64,000 nucleotides of DNA from Gemmatimonadota bacterium (lineage in GTDB: Bacteria > ARS69). The notes beneath the pieces were generated by a model that saw only the letters and a list, made by a program, of their open reading frames with translations, was not told the origin of the DNA and did not search any database. Both the position numbers and the translations under genes were made by a program. Shown piece by piece: positions 16,991-26,032 of this stretch (position 1 is its first letter; each line of letters begins with the position of its first letter). Location: positions 1-64,000 of the forward strand of contig JASLLL010000004.1 in assembly GCA_030747075.1 (NCBI GenBank). Direction: 5' to 3'.

Positions 16991-18081
16991 GCCCCGGTCT
17001 CCACCAGATCTTTCGTGACCGGCGTCAGGATGTCCGGTCCGCCTTCCGTGACCACCACGGTGTCCTCGATGCGAACCCCCCCGACTCCCGGAACATACAC
17101 TCCAGGCTCCACGGTCATGACCATGCCCGGTTCCAGTACGATCTCCGACGCGTCGTTGAGGCCGCCCCCGTCGTGAACATCCAGTCCGATCGAGTGGCCC
17201 GTGCCGTGGATGAACTTCCCGGCGAACTCGGTCGCGTCGATCTCTTCACGCACGCGGCGATGGACCTCGCGGGCTTCGACGCCGGAGGTCGTCAGCTCCA
17301 GTCCGGTCTTCTGCGCGCTCCGCACGACATCGAACATGGCCCGCTGCTCCGGGGAGGCCGTGCCAAACACGAACATACGCGTGATGTCCGAGCAGTATCC
17401 CGCAAGTTCCGCGCCGAAGTCCGTCAGGATCATGTCTCCCGGGCGAAGCGGCACATCGCCGGGCGAATAGTGCGGTTCCGAGCCGTTCGCGCCGAAGCAG
17501 GCGATCGTGTCGAACGCGTTCTTCCCGCCTCCCTCGCGGATGGCGGCTGCGATTGCGGAGGACAGGTCCACCTCCGTCATGCCCTCGCGAAGCATCGACG
17601 GAATGCGTGCGGCGACATCGCTCGTCAGCGCGCAGGCCGCACGGATGAGCGCGATCTCTTCGGCATCCTTCACCAGCCGGGCGGCATTGACGGCGGCGGT
17701 CACATCCACGATCTCCGCCTCCGGGAAGGTCTCCGCCAGTTCATCCGCGCGCGCCTTCACGATCCCCTGCCCGTGGACGCCGATGCGCCTTGCGTCCCCC
17801 AGGAGGGTGGTGAGGATTCCCCGCTGTGCGGCCTGCGACGCGTAGGCGTGAATCTCCGAGTCCGGCGCGGTGAGCGCGCTCTCGCGCTCCAGATCGGAGA
17901 CGACCAGCGCAGGCTTCTCGCCCGGGAGCAGTACGGCGGCGCAGTTCTCGTAGCCGCCACGCGTCACGCCGGAGACATAGCGGAATGTGCTGTCGGAGAA
18001 CGGCATGCGTCCGTTCATGAGAACCACCGCGTCGAGCGGGACGGACGCGGCATCAAGGATGCGTTGGGCGCGATGGCGCAC
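16987..18081 (-). CDS. M24 family metallopeptidase (Xaa-Pro aminopeptidase type)
   Basis: Removes N-terminal residues before proline, or a related dipeptide reaction, using two metal ions in a pita-bread fold. The five ligands are visible: Asp in ILTDFGAEL, Asp in CSDITRMF, His in [12 protein letters not shown], Glu in TVEPGVYV and Glu in RIEDTVVV. An N-terminal creatinase-like domain precedes. GTG 18081 is chosen because GGAGGT lies just before it and gives 364 residues, the usual length; the open frame upstream overlaps aroC without a site. It lies 82 nt after aroC and overlaps the next gene by four bases. Confidence 0.9.
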   Translation of the reverse strand: MRHRAQRILDAASVPLDAVVLMNGRMPFSDSTFRYVSGVTRGGYENCAAVLLPGEKPALVVSDLERESALTAPDSEIHAYASQAAQRGILTTLLGDARRIGVHGQGIVKARADELAETFPEAEIVDVTAAVNAARLVKDAEEIALIRAACALTSDVAARIPSMLREGMTEVDLSSAIAAAIREGGGKNAFDTIACFGANGSEPHYSPGDVPLRPGDMILTDFGAELAGYCSDITRMFVFGTASPEQRAMFDVVRSAQKTGLELTTSGVEAREVHRRVREEIDATEFAGKFIHGTGHSIGLDVHDGGGLNDASEIVLEPGMVMTVEPGVYVPGVGGVRIEDTVVVTEGGPDILTPVTKDLVETGA

Positions 18082-18163
18082 GGTGACCTCCACGGTGACG
18101 GGAAAGAACGGACGGCAGCGTATCAGCGGAGGTACGCACCCGCAAGCAGTGCGGATCGGCGGG

Positions 18164-19294
18164 CTATGCGGGCGGAGTGAGTGCCGCGAAGCGTGCCGTG
18201 GTCTCGGCCATCGTGTCGCCCCCGAACTTCGCGAGGAATGCGCGAGCAAGCTCGAAGCAGACCACCGCTTCGGCAATCACCGAGAGCGCAGGCACGGCGC
18301 AGATGTCGCTTCGCTCAAATGCGGACTCCACGGCCTCCATTGTCACGAGGTCCACGGATCGAAGCCTGCGTGCGAGAGTGGAGATGGGCTTCATCGCCGC
18401 GCGCACGATCACCGGCTCCCCGTTGGTCATGCCGCCCTCCAGGCCGCCCGCTCGATTGGTGGGTCGCAGGATTCCGCCCGGGCTTGAGCTGTCCGGCAGG
18501 ATTTCGTCGTGAACCTCCGACCCGCGTCGCTCCGCCACGCCGAACCCCGCGCCGACCTCCACACCCTTCACCGCCTGAATGCCCATGACCGCGCCCGCCA
18601 GCCGTGCGTCGAGACGGTCCTCCCAGCGGGCGCAGCTTCCCAGGCCCCGCGGCAATCCCGTGACGCGTACTTCGATGATGCCGCCCACGGTGTCCCCGTC
18701 CTCCCGTGCCGCGTCGATCTCCGCTTTCATGGGCTCCTCCGCGCCGGAGGCCGGGCAGTAGACTTCGCTGGCGTCGCGGAGCTTCGTGATTTCCTCCGGC
18801 GACAGGTCCCCGGGAATGTCCGCCCGCGCCGCGCCGATTCCCGTCACGAACCCGACCGCTTCCACGCCGAACTCCGCCAGCAGCCCCCGGGCGATCGCGC
18901 CAGCGGCGGTCCGCGCGGCGGTCTCCCGTGCGGAAGCGCGCTCCAGAACGGGACGGCAGTCGGTCGTGCCCCACTTCCATGCGCCCGCAAGGTCCGCATG
19001 CCCGGGGCGTGGTCGGTGGACGGGCGGGGCCTCGTCGATGCGATGATCGCGGTTGTTGATCCGCAACGCGACCGGGGAACCGATCGTCTTCCCCCGCAGC
19101 ACGCCGGAAAGCAACTCCGCACGATCCGTCTCGATCGACTGGCGACCGCCGCGACCGTACCCGCCCTGGCGCATGGCGAGCATCGAGTCGACCCTCTCCA
19201 GCGGAATCCGAAATCCGGCGGGAAGTCCCTCCACCAGCGTGATGAGGCAGGCGCCGTGGCTCTCCCCGGCCGTCGCGCAGGACAGTTCCCTCAT
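18164..19294 (-). CDS. aroC: Chorismate synthase
   Basis: Converts 5-enolpyruvylshikimate-3-phosphate to chorismate, with reduced FMN as cofactor. The 376-residue product has the family signatures GESHGACL near the N terminus, MRQGGYGRGGRQ and ERASARETAARTAAG. The start ATG 19294 overlaps the trpF stop by four bases (ATGA), and the core begins within ten residues. Together with trpF it links chorismate to tryptophan synthesis; other trp genes are not in the window. Confidence 0.96.
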   Translation of the reverse strand: MRELSCATAGESHGACLITLVEGLPAGFRIPLERVDSMLAMRQGGYGRGGRQSIETDRAELLSGVLRGKTIGSPVALRINNRDHRIDEAPPVHRPRPGHADLAGAWKWGTTDCRPVLERASARETAARTAAGAIARGLLAEFGVEAVGFVTGIGAARADIPGDLSPEEITKLRDASEVYCPASGAEEPMKAEIDAAREDGDTVGGIIEVRVTGLPRGLGSCARWEDRLDARLAGAVMGIQAVKGVEVGAGFGVAERRGSEVHDEILPDSSSPGGILRPTNRAGGLEGGMTNGEPVIVRAAMKPISTLARRLRSVDLVTMEAVESAFERSDICAVPALSVIAEAVVCFELARAFLAKFGGDTMAETTARFAALTPPA

Positions 19295-19926
19295 CGGTCG
19301 GTCTCCTTGTCCGCGGCCCTCACCGCCTCGACGAATGCCCGCATCCGATCCGCATCCTTGATCCCGGGAGCGGACTCGATCCCGCCGGAAACATCCACCC
19401 CGAACGGTCGCACCTGGCGGATGGCGTCGCCCACATTCTCCGGCGTGAGGCCCCCGGCCAGGATCAGTCGTCCCAGTCCGCGTGCCGCCTGCGCAATCGA
19501 CCAGTCGAAGGTCCGCCCGGTTCCTCCTGCCACCCCCTCCACCCACGAATCGAGAAGGAAGAGATCGGGAGCCCATTCGCGGATCTCCTCCAGAACCGTA
19601 TCGTCCCGTGCGCGGAACGCCTTCACGATTCGATGGCCCGATTCTTCACTCAGTGGGGGCATTCCGTCTCCGTGCCACTGGATTCGGTCGATACCGGAGC
19701 GCTTGACCGTTTCTTCAATGGCCTCAGCCCGTGCATCGGTGAAGACCCCGTAGCGCAGGACATCCGGGGAGATTTCCCCGGCCATCTTGCCCACAGTCTC
19801 CGCCGGGACCCTCCGGGGGCTTTCCGCAAAGACGAATCCCACGGCATTCGCCCCGGCCCGCGCCGCGTTTTCGACATCCCGTGCGTTGGTCATGCCGCAC
19901 ATCTTGATCCATGTGGAGCGTTTCAC
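19291..19926 (-). CDS. trpF: Phosphoribosylanthranilate isomerase
   Basis: Isomerises N-(5'-phosphoribosyl)anthranilate in tryptophan synthesis. The 211-residue TIM barrel has the general base Cys in IKMCGMTNARD (about residue 11), the catalytic Asp in FLLDSWVEG and the phosphate loops GGLTPENV and DVSGGIES. GTG 19926, with GGGGGGAAC upstream, gives the normal length. It is the first gene of the trpF-aroC-M24-membrane protein run and is divergent from the sensor gene at 20094. Confidence 0.95.
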   Translation of the reverse strand: MKRSTWIKMCGMTNARDVENAARAGANAVGFVFAESPRRVPAETVGKMAGEISPDVLRYGVFTDARAEAIEETVKRSGIDRIQWHGDGMPPLSEESGHRIVKAFRARDDTVLEEIREWAPDLFLLDSWVEGVAGGTGRTFDWSIAQAARGLGRLILAGGLTPENVGDAIRQVRPFGVDVSGGIESAPGIKDADRMRAFVEAVRAADKETDR

Positions 19927-20093
19927 GACCGTTCCCCCCGTGCCGGTCGGCGGAGCGTAGGAGGTGAAAAACGCGCTGTCAAACCCCACCCGCGCCTCAT
20001 GATACGGCCCGAATCGGCCGATTCTCCTCTGAGGGGTTCGCAAGTGCCGTTTGCGCCCGCCCGGTCCGTTCGGGCAACGGGAGGAATCCACCG

Positions 20094-21956
20094 ATGACGC
20101 GTGGCGGAAGGATACTTCTGGTGGAGACGGAGGGAGACCTGCGTCTTCAGATCGATGCCCTTCTGGATCGCGCGGGGCATGAGGTCTCCGCGGTGGACTC
20201 ATGCGAGGGGGCGCTCCGGCTCATCCGAGAGGGATTTCGGCCGGATGTGGTGGTCTCCGGGCCCGGACCGGGGAAAGCGGTTCGCCTTTCGGGGGTCGCG
20301 CAGAAGGCGCCGCTTCTCGTTGCGGACGGCGGGCTTGCCGAAGGGCTTCCCACTGCCCCCGACGCGGCGGTGACCCACTGCCTTCCGGACCCCTCCGTCG
20401 TGGTCGCGTCCGTGGAGGAGTTGCTGGTTTCCGGGTTTGCCGAGCCGTCCGGAGACGACACTTCCCGGTGCCTGGAGTTGGGGCGTCGGCTTTCCCTGTC
20501 GCTGCCGCGGATTCCGGACACGAAGGGTCGGATTGATGTCGTGTCCGAGGGTCTCGAGCAGTTCTTCGGCCTTCAGGGAAGCCTGGTTCTCCGGCGTGCG
20601 GGAGGGGACTCGTCGTGGGTGGAGGCGCGCCGGGGTCTCTCCGACGATGTGGTCTCCGCCGTTTCCGCCGAGATCTTCCGCCGCACCGACGGACGCGGAC
20701 TGCGGCCATTCTTCACCGAGGTTCTGGCGGACGGAGCCAGCCATGTCGTGGCCGGGCTTGGGATTCCGTTCCCCGGCGGCGATGTGGACCTTGGGTTCGT
20801 TCTGGAGCGCCCCCCCGGCCTGGAAGCACGGGCGGCTCTGGCGGGCCTTCTGGGTGCCGCCGTTCGCGCCGCGCACTCGGCCGACCGCCTCCGCGAGGCG
20901 GAGGACCTGCTGGAGAAGCGCGGGTCGTCCGTCGATCGGGTGGTCGCGGCGGCGCGGTCCTTCTCCCGCGCGTCAGGAATGGAGTTCCTTGCCGACGAAG
21001 TTCTTTCCGTTCTCGGCCATGAACTGAAGGTGGACCGGAGCGTACTCTTCTTTCCCGACTACCGGGGGCACCTCACGCTGGTGTCCGCGTCCGGCTTTGC
21101 GCCGAAGCGCCTGGACCGGATCGGGCTCTCCATCAATCACGGCGTAGGGGAACAGGTGATCTCCGCGAGCGAGCCGGTGGCTCTTTCGTCCATCGCCCCG
21201 CAGGGAGCCGGAAGCCGGGAAGTTCATTTGCTCTTTGAGGCGGGACTGGAGTGGGGCGCGTCGCTGCCGGGGTTTGCGGACAGTGCGGCGGTCGTCTTTC
21301 TGGGCGGAGGTGCCTCCGTGCCCGCCGCACCCGGAGCAGGCGAGGGCGTGCGAGACGGTCTATTGGCGGCGGCGGGAGTTGCCGTGGAGTACAGGATGCG
21401 GCTGGATCGGCACCAGCGAACCACATCCGGCCTTGCGTCCGGACTGGTCGAGGCGCTGGAGAACCTCCACCCGGACGATCGGGGGCATAGTGAGCGCGTT
21501 GCCGCATGGGCGGTACTCCTCGGGCGGGCGCTGAATCTCTCCGACGCCGACCTGCGCGCGCTATCGCTCTCCGCGCGACTCCACGACATCGGGAAGATCC
21601 TCGCGTGTGGCGGAACGGGTGCCCCGCCGGATGCCGGGCGAATGAAAGCGCACGCCATGCTGGGTTCGCGGCTCCTTACGCACGGAGACCTGCCCGCGGG
21701 TGTCATCGAAGGCGTGGAGCAGCATCACGAGCACTTCGACGGGACGGGTCGCCCGCTCGGCCTTGCCGGGGAGTCGATCCACCTGTTCGGCCGGATCATC
21801 TCGGTGTCGAACGCGCTCGATCATCGGGAGCGCCCTTCGCAGGACGACCGCGTACCCCTGCATGACGCGCTCGATCGCCTGCGCGAAGGGGCCGAAACAC
21901 TCTTCGACCCCGAACTCGTTCCATTGCTCGCGCGAGAGGCTCTCCGCCGGTCTTAG
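20094..21956 (+). CDS. HD-GYP-like sensor with pseudo-receiver and GAF domains
   Basis: A 620-residue cytosolic protein. Residues 1-115 look like a receiver domain (GGRILLVETEGD), but the phosphoacceptor position reads PDVVVSGPG, with no Asp. The middle contains one or two GAF-like regions. The C-terminal part (from about 440) is an HD-GYP domain with HSERVAAWA, LHDIGKI and QHHEHFDGTGRP. The family cleaves cyclic di-GMP, but GYP is GRP here and the later metal-site Asp of the VAD motif is Asn (ISVSNALD), so activity is uncertain. ATG 20094 follows GGGAGG. Its stop overlaps the convergent gene by four bases. Confidence 0.82.
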   Translation: MTRGGRILLVETEGDLRLQIDALLDRAGHEVSAVDSCEGALRLIREGFRPDVVVSGPGPGKAVRLSGVAQKAPLLVADGGLAEGLPTAPDAAVTHCLPDPSVVVASVEELLVSGFAEPSGDDTSRCLELGRRLSLSLPRIPDTKGRIDVVSEGLEQFFGLQGSLVLRRAGGDSSWVEARRGLSDDVVSAVSAEIFRRTDGRGLRPFFTEVLADGASHVVAGLGIPFPGGDVDLGFVLERPPGLEARAALAGLLGAAVRAAHSADRLREAEDLLEKRGSSVDRVVAAARSFSRASGMEFLADEVLSVLGHELKVDRSVLFFPDYRGHLTLVSASGFAPKRLDRIGLSINHGVGEQVISASEPVALSSIAPQGAGSREVHLLFEAGLEWGASLPGFADSAAVVFLGGGASVPAAPGAGEGVRDGLLAAAGVAVEYRMRLDRHQRTTSGLASGLVEALENLHPDDRGHSERVAAWAVLLGRALNLSDADLRALSLSARLHDIGKILACGGTGAPPDAGRMKAHAMLGSRLLTHGDLPAGVIEGVEQHHEHFDGTGRPLGLAGESIHLFGRIISVSNALDHRERPSQDDRVPLHDALDRLREGAETLFDPELVPLLAREALRRS

Positions 21957-23989
21957 CGGCGGATTCGGATCTGCTGGATCGTGTCCTCCGCTCGGATTTC
22001 GTCCACGGTGCTCATGCCCTTCCTCACCCGGCCGAAGATCGTGTACCGGCCGTCCAGGTGCCTTTGAGGGGAATGCGTCACGAAGAACTGGCTCCCGCCC
22101 GTGTCCTTCCCGGCGTGGGCCATGCCGACCATTCCGCGCTCAAAGGGAAGGCGGCTCGTCTCACACCGGATGTCGTACCCGGGGTGGCCCCACCCCGTAC
22201 CGGTCGGGCACCCCGTCTGGATGACGAAGTTCGGCACGACGCGGTGGAAGATCAGCCCGTCGTAGAATCCGTCTTCCGCGAGCTTCACGAAGTTCGCGAC
22301 GGTTCGGGGCGCAACTTCCGGCAGGAGTTCGATCGAGAGGATCCCGCGCGTGGTGATGATCATGGCCTCCATCGATTCCTTTCCACCCGCGAAGTAGTCG
22401 CTGTCGACGGGAGAGGCCTGGCCGGGAAGCGGTCCCGGGGGCGGGATGGACGGTCTCGGTTCGCCGAGTTTCTGCAGCGACTCCGCGGCCTGTACGCGGA
22501 CGCGCCGCTCGGGGTCCGACGCCGCCAGCTTCTCCAGCGTGGAGAGGGCCGTTTCATGCGGGAAGGAACCCAGCGCCTCGGCGATGGCCAGCCGAACATC
22601 CACTTCTCCGGCAACCGGGCCGTCGAGTGCCGCAACCAGCGCGGCGGGAGTCTCTTCCCGATGCTTTGCGCGAAGCGTCTCGTCCTGCGGGTCCAGCTTC
22701 CCGAGTGACAACGCGGCCCCGGTGGCCAGCAACCACTCGCGCCCGGCGAGTGCCTGAAGAAGCTCCCCTCTCGGGAAGTTCGCCTGAAACCCGCCCAGGT
22801 GGATCGCGCAGGAGAAGCGCTCGCGGAGGGAGACTTCCGGGTCGCGGAGCCGCCACTTCATGTAATGACTGCACGAAGACCGCCACCGGTACGCACGGTC
22901 TCTCGACACCTTCTCTCCCGCCGACTCGAAGCTGGCGTAGGCGTGTTCCTTCACATAGTCGCTTTCGTCGTCGGCCGCCGTGAAGTGGTCGTCCGCCATG
23001 TGGTCCAACTTCTCCAGACCGGCGGCGAGCGGCATCATTGTGGCGGCGCGGACTTGCGGTTCCAGGTCTTTCAACAGGCCGAAGAGAAGATCATCGCGCG
23101 TGTAGTGCCACGGAATGAACTCAGCGGCGGAAGCGACGGCGGTTCGAACATGAACGACGGGATCTTCGGCCTGTCCGATCAGAAGAGGGAGTGCATCGGG
23201 AGACCGGGTTTCGCCCAGCGCGCGCAGGGTGTTCACACGGATTCGCCAGTCCTCGTCGCCGAGAAGAGGCTTCAGATCCGGGAGCGCGTCCGGGTCTTTC
23301 AGATCCCCCACCGCCCGGGATGCCGCAAGGCGAACGGAATCGTCCGCATCGTTCAGCAAAGCGCGCAGGTCGGCGGCGAGTGCCGTCGCGCCCAACCGAC
23401 CCGCCGCCCATGCCGCGGCGGCACGAACCTTCGCCGACGGGTCGTTCAGCAACGGGCGCAGCGATTCGGCGGCGGAACTGTCCGCCGTTCGTGCCAGCGC
23501 CACGGCGGCTTCGGCGCGGACCGCTTCGGAAGCGTCGCCGAAATGGCCGAGGACGGCGGCCCCCGCATCCGGCAACTTCCCGAGTGCAAGGATGGCTTCG
23601 GTGCGTTCCGACTCCGGGCGGCCCCGGGCAGCGGCGTCTTGCAGGGCGTCTGCCGCGGACGCGTCCCCAATCTGCCCCAGTGCGAAGAGAATCTCCAACC
23701 GCGCTTCGGCGTCGCTTTCCGTACCGAGTGCGGCGGTCAGGGTCGGCGCATCCGTGGCGTATCCGTTGCGGCCCATGGCGCGTGCGGCGGCCGAGCGAAC
23801 CGCGGGGCCGCCCCGGGCGAGGAGTTCCGCGAGCCTTCCCTCGCCGGACGAACGACGGTCTTCCAGCGCGGAGATCTCACTCAGTTCGCCGGTGGGCGCC
23901 GCGCGCGCGGCCGCTGGAACAAAGGCAAGCAGTATCAGCACGGCGAAAAGGAGCCACCCGATTCGGGCAGGACGGTCAGATTGTGTCAT
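21953..23989 (-). CDS. Exported HEAT-repeat protein with C-terminal cyclophilin domain
   Basis: A 678-residue protein with a signal peptide (residues 1-31). It carries some twelve HEAT/PBS-type helical repeats up to about residue 470 (patterns such as VRAAAAWAAGRLG, VRLAASRAVGDL), then a cyclophilin-type peptidyl-prolyl isomerase from about 510 to the end (ELLPEVAPRTVANFVKL, GLIFHRVVPNFVIQTG, GMAHAGKDTGGSQFFVTH). It probably acts in the periplasm, the HEAT array binding a partner and the isomerase helping it fold. ATG 23989 overlaps the thioredoxin-like gene by 14 nt. Confidence 0.88.
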   Translation of the reverse strand: MTQSDRPARIGWLLFAVLILLAFVPAAARAAPTGELSEISALEDRRSSGEGRLAELLARGGPAVRSAAARAMGRNGYATDAPTLTAALGTESDAEARLEILFALGQIGDASAADALQDAAARGRPESERTEAILALGKLPDAGAAVLGHFGDASEAVRAEAAVALARTADSSAAESLRPLLNDPSAKVRAAAAWAAGRLGATALAADLRALLNDADDSVRLAASRAVGDLKDPDALPDLKPLLGDEDWRIRVNTLRALGETRSPDALPLLIGQAEDPVVHVRTAVASAAEFIPWHYTRDDLLFGLLKDLEPQVRAATMMPLAAGLEKLDHMADDHFTAADDESDYVKEHAYASFESAGEKVSRDRAYRWRSSCSHYMKWRLRDPEVSLRERFSCAIHLGGFQANFPRGELLQALAGREWLLATGAALSLGKLDPQDETLRAKHREETPAALVAALDGPVAGEVDVRLAIAEALGSFPHETALSTLEKLAASDPERRVRVQAAESLQKLGEPRPSIPPPGPLPGQASPVDSDYFAGGKESMEAMIITTRGILSIELLPEVAPRTVANFVKLAEDGFYDGLIFHRVVPNFVIQTGCPTGTGWGHPGYDIRCETSRLPFERGMVGMAHAGKDTGGSQFFVTHSPQRHLDGRYTIFGRVRKGMSTVDEIRAEDTIQQIRIRR

Positions 23990-24611
23990 CGTCGCCTTGC
24001 TCCGTCTTTTCCTCAAGAAGTGCCAGAATGTCCTTCTCGTAGACCGATCCCGGCCGGAAACCGACATACTGCTGCCGGACGCGTCCCTCCCGGTCGACGA
24101 GGAAGGCGGTGGGAATGCTCCGGACGCCTCCGTAACTCGCGGCGACCTCCCGGTTCGCGATCGCGAGCGTGTAGACCATCTTCTGCTTCTGGAGGAAGGC
24201 GTTCACATCCTTTGCGCCCCCCCGGTCCAGCGACAGTCCGACGATCTCCAGCCCGCGTTCGTGGAACTTTCCGTGGAGTTCGTTCAGGTGGGGGATGGCC
24301 TTTCGGCACGGGCCACACCAGGTCGCCCAGAAGTCGAGAAGCACCACCTTCCCCCGGAGCGAGGAGAGCTTCACCGTCTTGCCGTCCACGGTGGGAAGCT
24401 CGAAGTCCGGCGCCATGGGATGGGCGTCCGTCGGTTCGGTGGCCGCGCCTTCGGCAGGGGGAGGTGGGGCCTCCGTCGTGGCCGGCGTCTCTTTGGCGAC
24501 CTCGGCGGCATCGTCGCCGGAGCCCTGGTCGGCGGAACAACCCGCGAAGCCCGCAAACAGCGTGAGGCAGAGAACAAGGCGGATGACTCGGCGCAAGGGA
24601 ATCGGATTCAT
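23976..24611 (-). CDS. TlpA/ResA-like thioredoxin lipoprotein
   Basis: A 211-residue lipoprotein: signal peptide with lipobox FAGC (Cys about 25), a Pro/Ala/Glu linker, then an AhpC/TSA-TlpA thioredoxin fold with active site WATWCGPCRKAIPHL and the cis-Pro region RSIPTAFLVD. Such proteins reduce disulfides in the periplasm, often for cytochrome c or metal centres. ATG 24611 follows GGAG. It lies 30 nt after nifS and overlaps the HEAT-cyclophilin gene, so the three probably form one operon joining sulfur and thiol handling to protein folding. Confidence 0.9.
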   Translation of the reverse strand: MNPIPLRRVIRLVLCLTLFAGFAGCSADQGSGDDAAEVAKETPATTEAPPPPAEGAATEPTDAHPMAPDFELPTVDGKTVKLSSLRGKVVLLDFWATWCGPCRKAIPHLNELHGKFHERGLEIVGLSLDRGGAKDVNAFLQKQKMVYTLAIANREVAASYGGVRSIPTAFLVDREGRVRQQYVGFRPGSVYEKDILALLEEKTEQGDDDTI

Positions 24612-24641
24612 GCGTGTCTCCAGGAGGGATGAACCCCCGGT

Positions 24642-25787
24642 TCAGGATGAGTGTCCGGTGCCGTCCGCAGTTTTCACGACGCCGGGCAGGATTTTCAGAA
24701 CCCTATCGATTTCGTTCGCGTTTGTCTCCCTCCCCAGCGAAAAGCGCAGCGTGCCGGACGCGATGCTTCGATCCAGCCCCATGGCGGTCAGCACGCCCGA
24801 GGGCGCCGCAGCCCCCGCTGCACACGCCGCACCCGTGGAGACCGCGATGCCGGCAAGGTCGAGGCCGATCATCAGTGTTTCGCCATTCAGTCCCGGGAAG
24901 GCGATGTTGCTCGTGTTGGGCAGCCTGGGTGCCTCCGCTCCGTTCACCAGCGACTCGGGGAACACGGCCCGGATTTCCCGCTCCAGCCGGTCGCGCAATG
25001 GCCCGGTGCGGGAGCCGAACTCATTCACCTCACGCGCCGCGAGTTCCGCCGCTCTTCCGAACCCCGCGATTCCCGAAAGGTTCTCAGTTCCCGGACGGAT
25101 TCCCCGCTCCTGTCCGCCGCCGGTGACGAGGCCGCTCGGGACAATGCCCTTGCGAAGAAGCAACGCACCCGACCCCGCCGACCCACCGATCTTGTGGCTG
25201 GAGAGAGAGGCGGCGTCCACGGGGAGATCCGAAAACCGAAACGGGACCTTCCCGAAGCACTGCACCGCGTCCGTGTGAAAGAGAACCCCGTGCTCCCGGC
25301 AGATCTCGCCGAGCTCCTTCAGCGGGGCGAGAACGCCCGTCTCGTTGTTGGCGGCCATGATGGAGACCAGAGCAGTGTCGGGTCGAAGCGCGTCCCGCAG
25401 GGAGGCCGGATCGATGCGTCCGGACCCGTCGACGGGGAGGATGCTCACCCGGGTGTCCGTGGAGCGCAGCGCGGAGGCGGTGGTGAGGACGGCTTCGTGC
25501 TCCGTCGCACCAACGATGAGGTGGTTTCCCCGCTCTCCTCCCGTCAACCCCCGAAGCGCGAGGTGGTCGGCCTCGGTACCGCCGGAGGTGAACACAACCT
25601 CGCGGGGGGCGCATCCGGCCGCCGCCGCGACGCGTTCCCGTGCGGCTTCCCGCACCTCGCGGGCGACCCGGCCGAACTGATGCGCGCTGGAGGGATTCCC
25701 CGGTTCGGCAAGTACCGCGGCGATCTCCTCGCGGACTTCCGGGCGAACCCGGGTGGTCGCGTTGTGATCGAGGTATACGGTTTTCAA
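24642..25787 (-). CDS. Cysteine desulfurase (NifS/IscS family)
   Basis: A PLP enzyme that releases sulfur from cysteine for Fe-S clusters, thiolated tRNA or selenium metabolism. The 381-residue product shows VYLDHNATT at the N terminus, TEHEAVL, FHTDAVQ, the PLP lysine in SSHKIGGSAG and the catalytic Cys in STGAACAAGAAA. The TTG at 25787 with GGAG six bases upstream gives the right length; no ATG or GTG lies nearby and the longer open frame has no family sequence. Since the window also encodes selenoproteins, a role in selenium delivery is possible but not shown. Confidence 0.92.
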   Translation of the reverse strand: MKTVYLDHNATTRVRPEVREEIAAVLAEPGNPSSAHQFGRVAREVREAARERVAAAAGCAPREVVFTSGGTEADHLALRGLTGGERGNHLIVGATEHEAVLTTASALRSTDTRVSILPVDGSGRIDPASLRDALRPDTALVSIMAANNETGVLAPLKELGEICREHGVLFHTDAVQCFGKVPFRFSDLPVDAASLSSHKIGGSAGSGALLLRKGIVPSGLVTGGGQERGIRPGTENLSGIAGFGRAAELAAREVNEFGSRTGPLRDRLEREIRAVFPESLVNGAEAPRLPNTSNIAFPGLNGETLMIGLDLAGIAVSTGAACAAGAAAPSGVLTAMGLDRSIASGTLRFSLGRETNANEIDRVLKILPGVVKTADGTGHSS

Positions 25788-25863
25788 CGCGGTCTCCGGC
25801 GGACGACGGAAGCGGGGGCTGTCAGAAGAAGTCGGCCCCCACGATGCCCCACGAGCCTCCCGC

Positions 25864-25890
25864 GCGCAAGGGGGGGGAAATGCCTTGCGC
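25864..25890. repeat. Hairpin between nifS-like gene and divergent gene
   Basis: GCGCAAGG (25864-25871) and CCTTGCGC (25883-25890), a perfect 8-bp stem with an 11-nt purine-rich loop. It lies about 80 nt upstream of the nifS start, so it may be in that leader. Confidence 0.35.
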
Positions 25891-25970
25891 ATCCTTGGTG
25901 AAGATCGGGGAAGCGTGGGGTCCCCTGACCCGCGCCCGCGACGAACCAGGACCTCCTTCATTCGTTTGAG

Positions 25971-25990
25971 TTGCGAAGTATGGTACAATG
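25971..25990 (+). promoter_or_regulatory. Possible sigma-70-type promoter for gene at 26033
   Basis: TACAAT at about 25984-25989 with TTCGTT about 17 bases upstream. It is one of the few AT-rich -10-like hexamers in the window, about 45 nt before the start codon. Confidence 0.3.
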
Positions 25991-26032
25991 CCTTCAGGCA
26001 GCTGCTGCCCGAATCAGATGGGACATCCCTGA

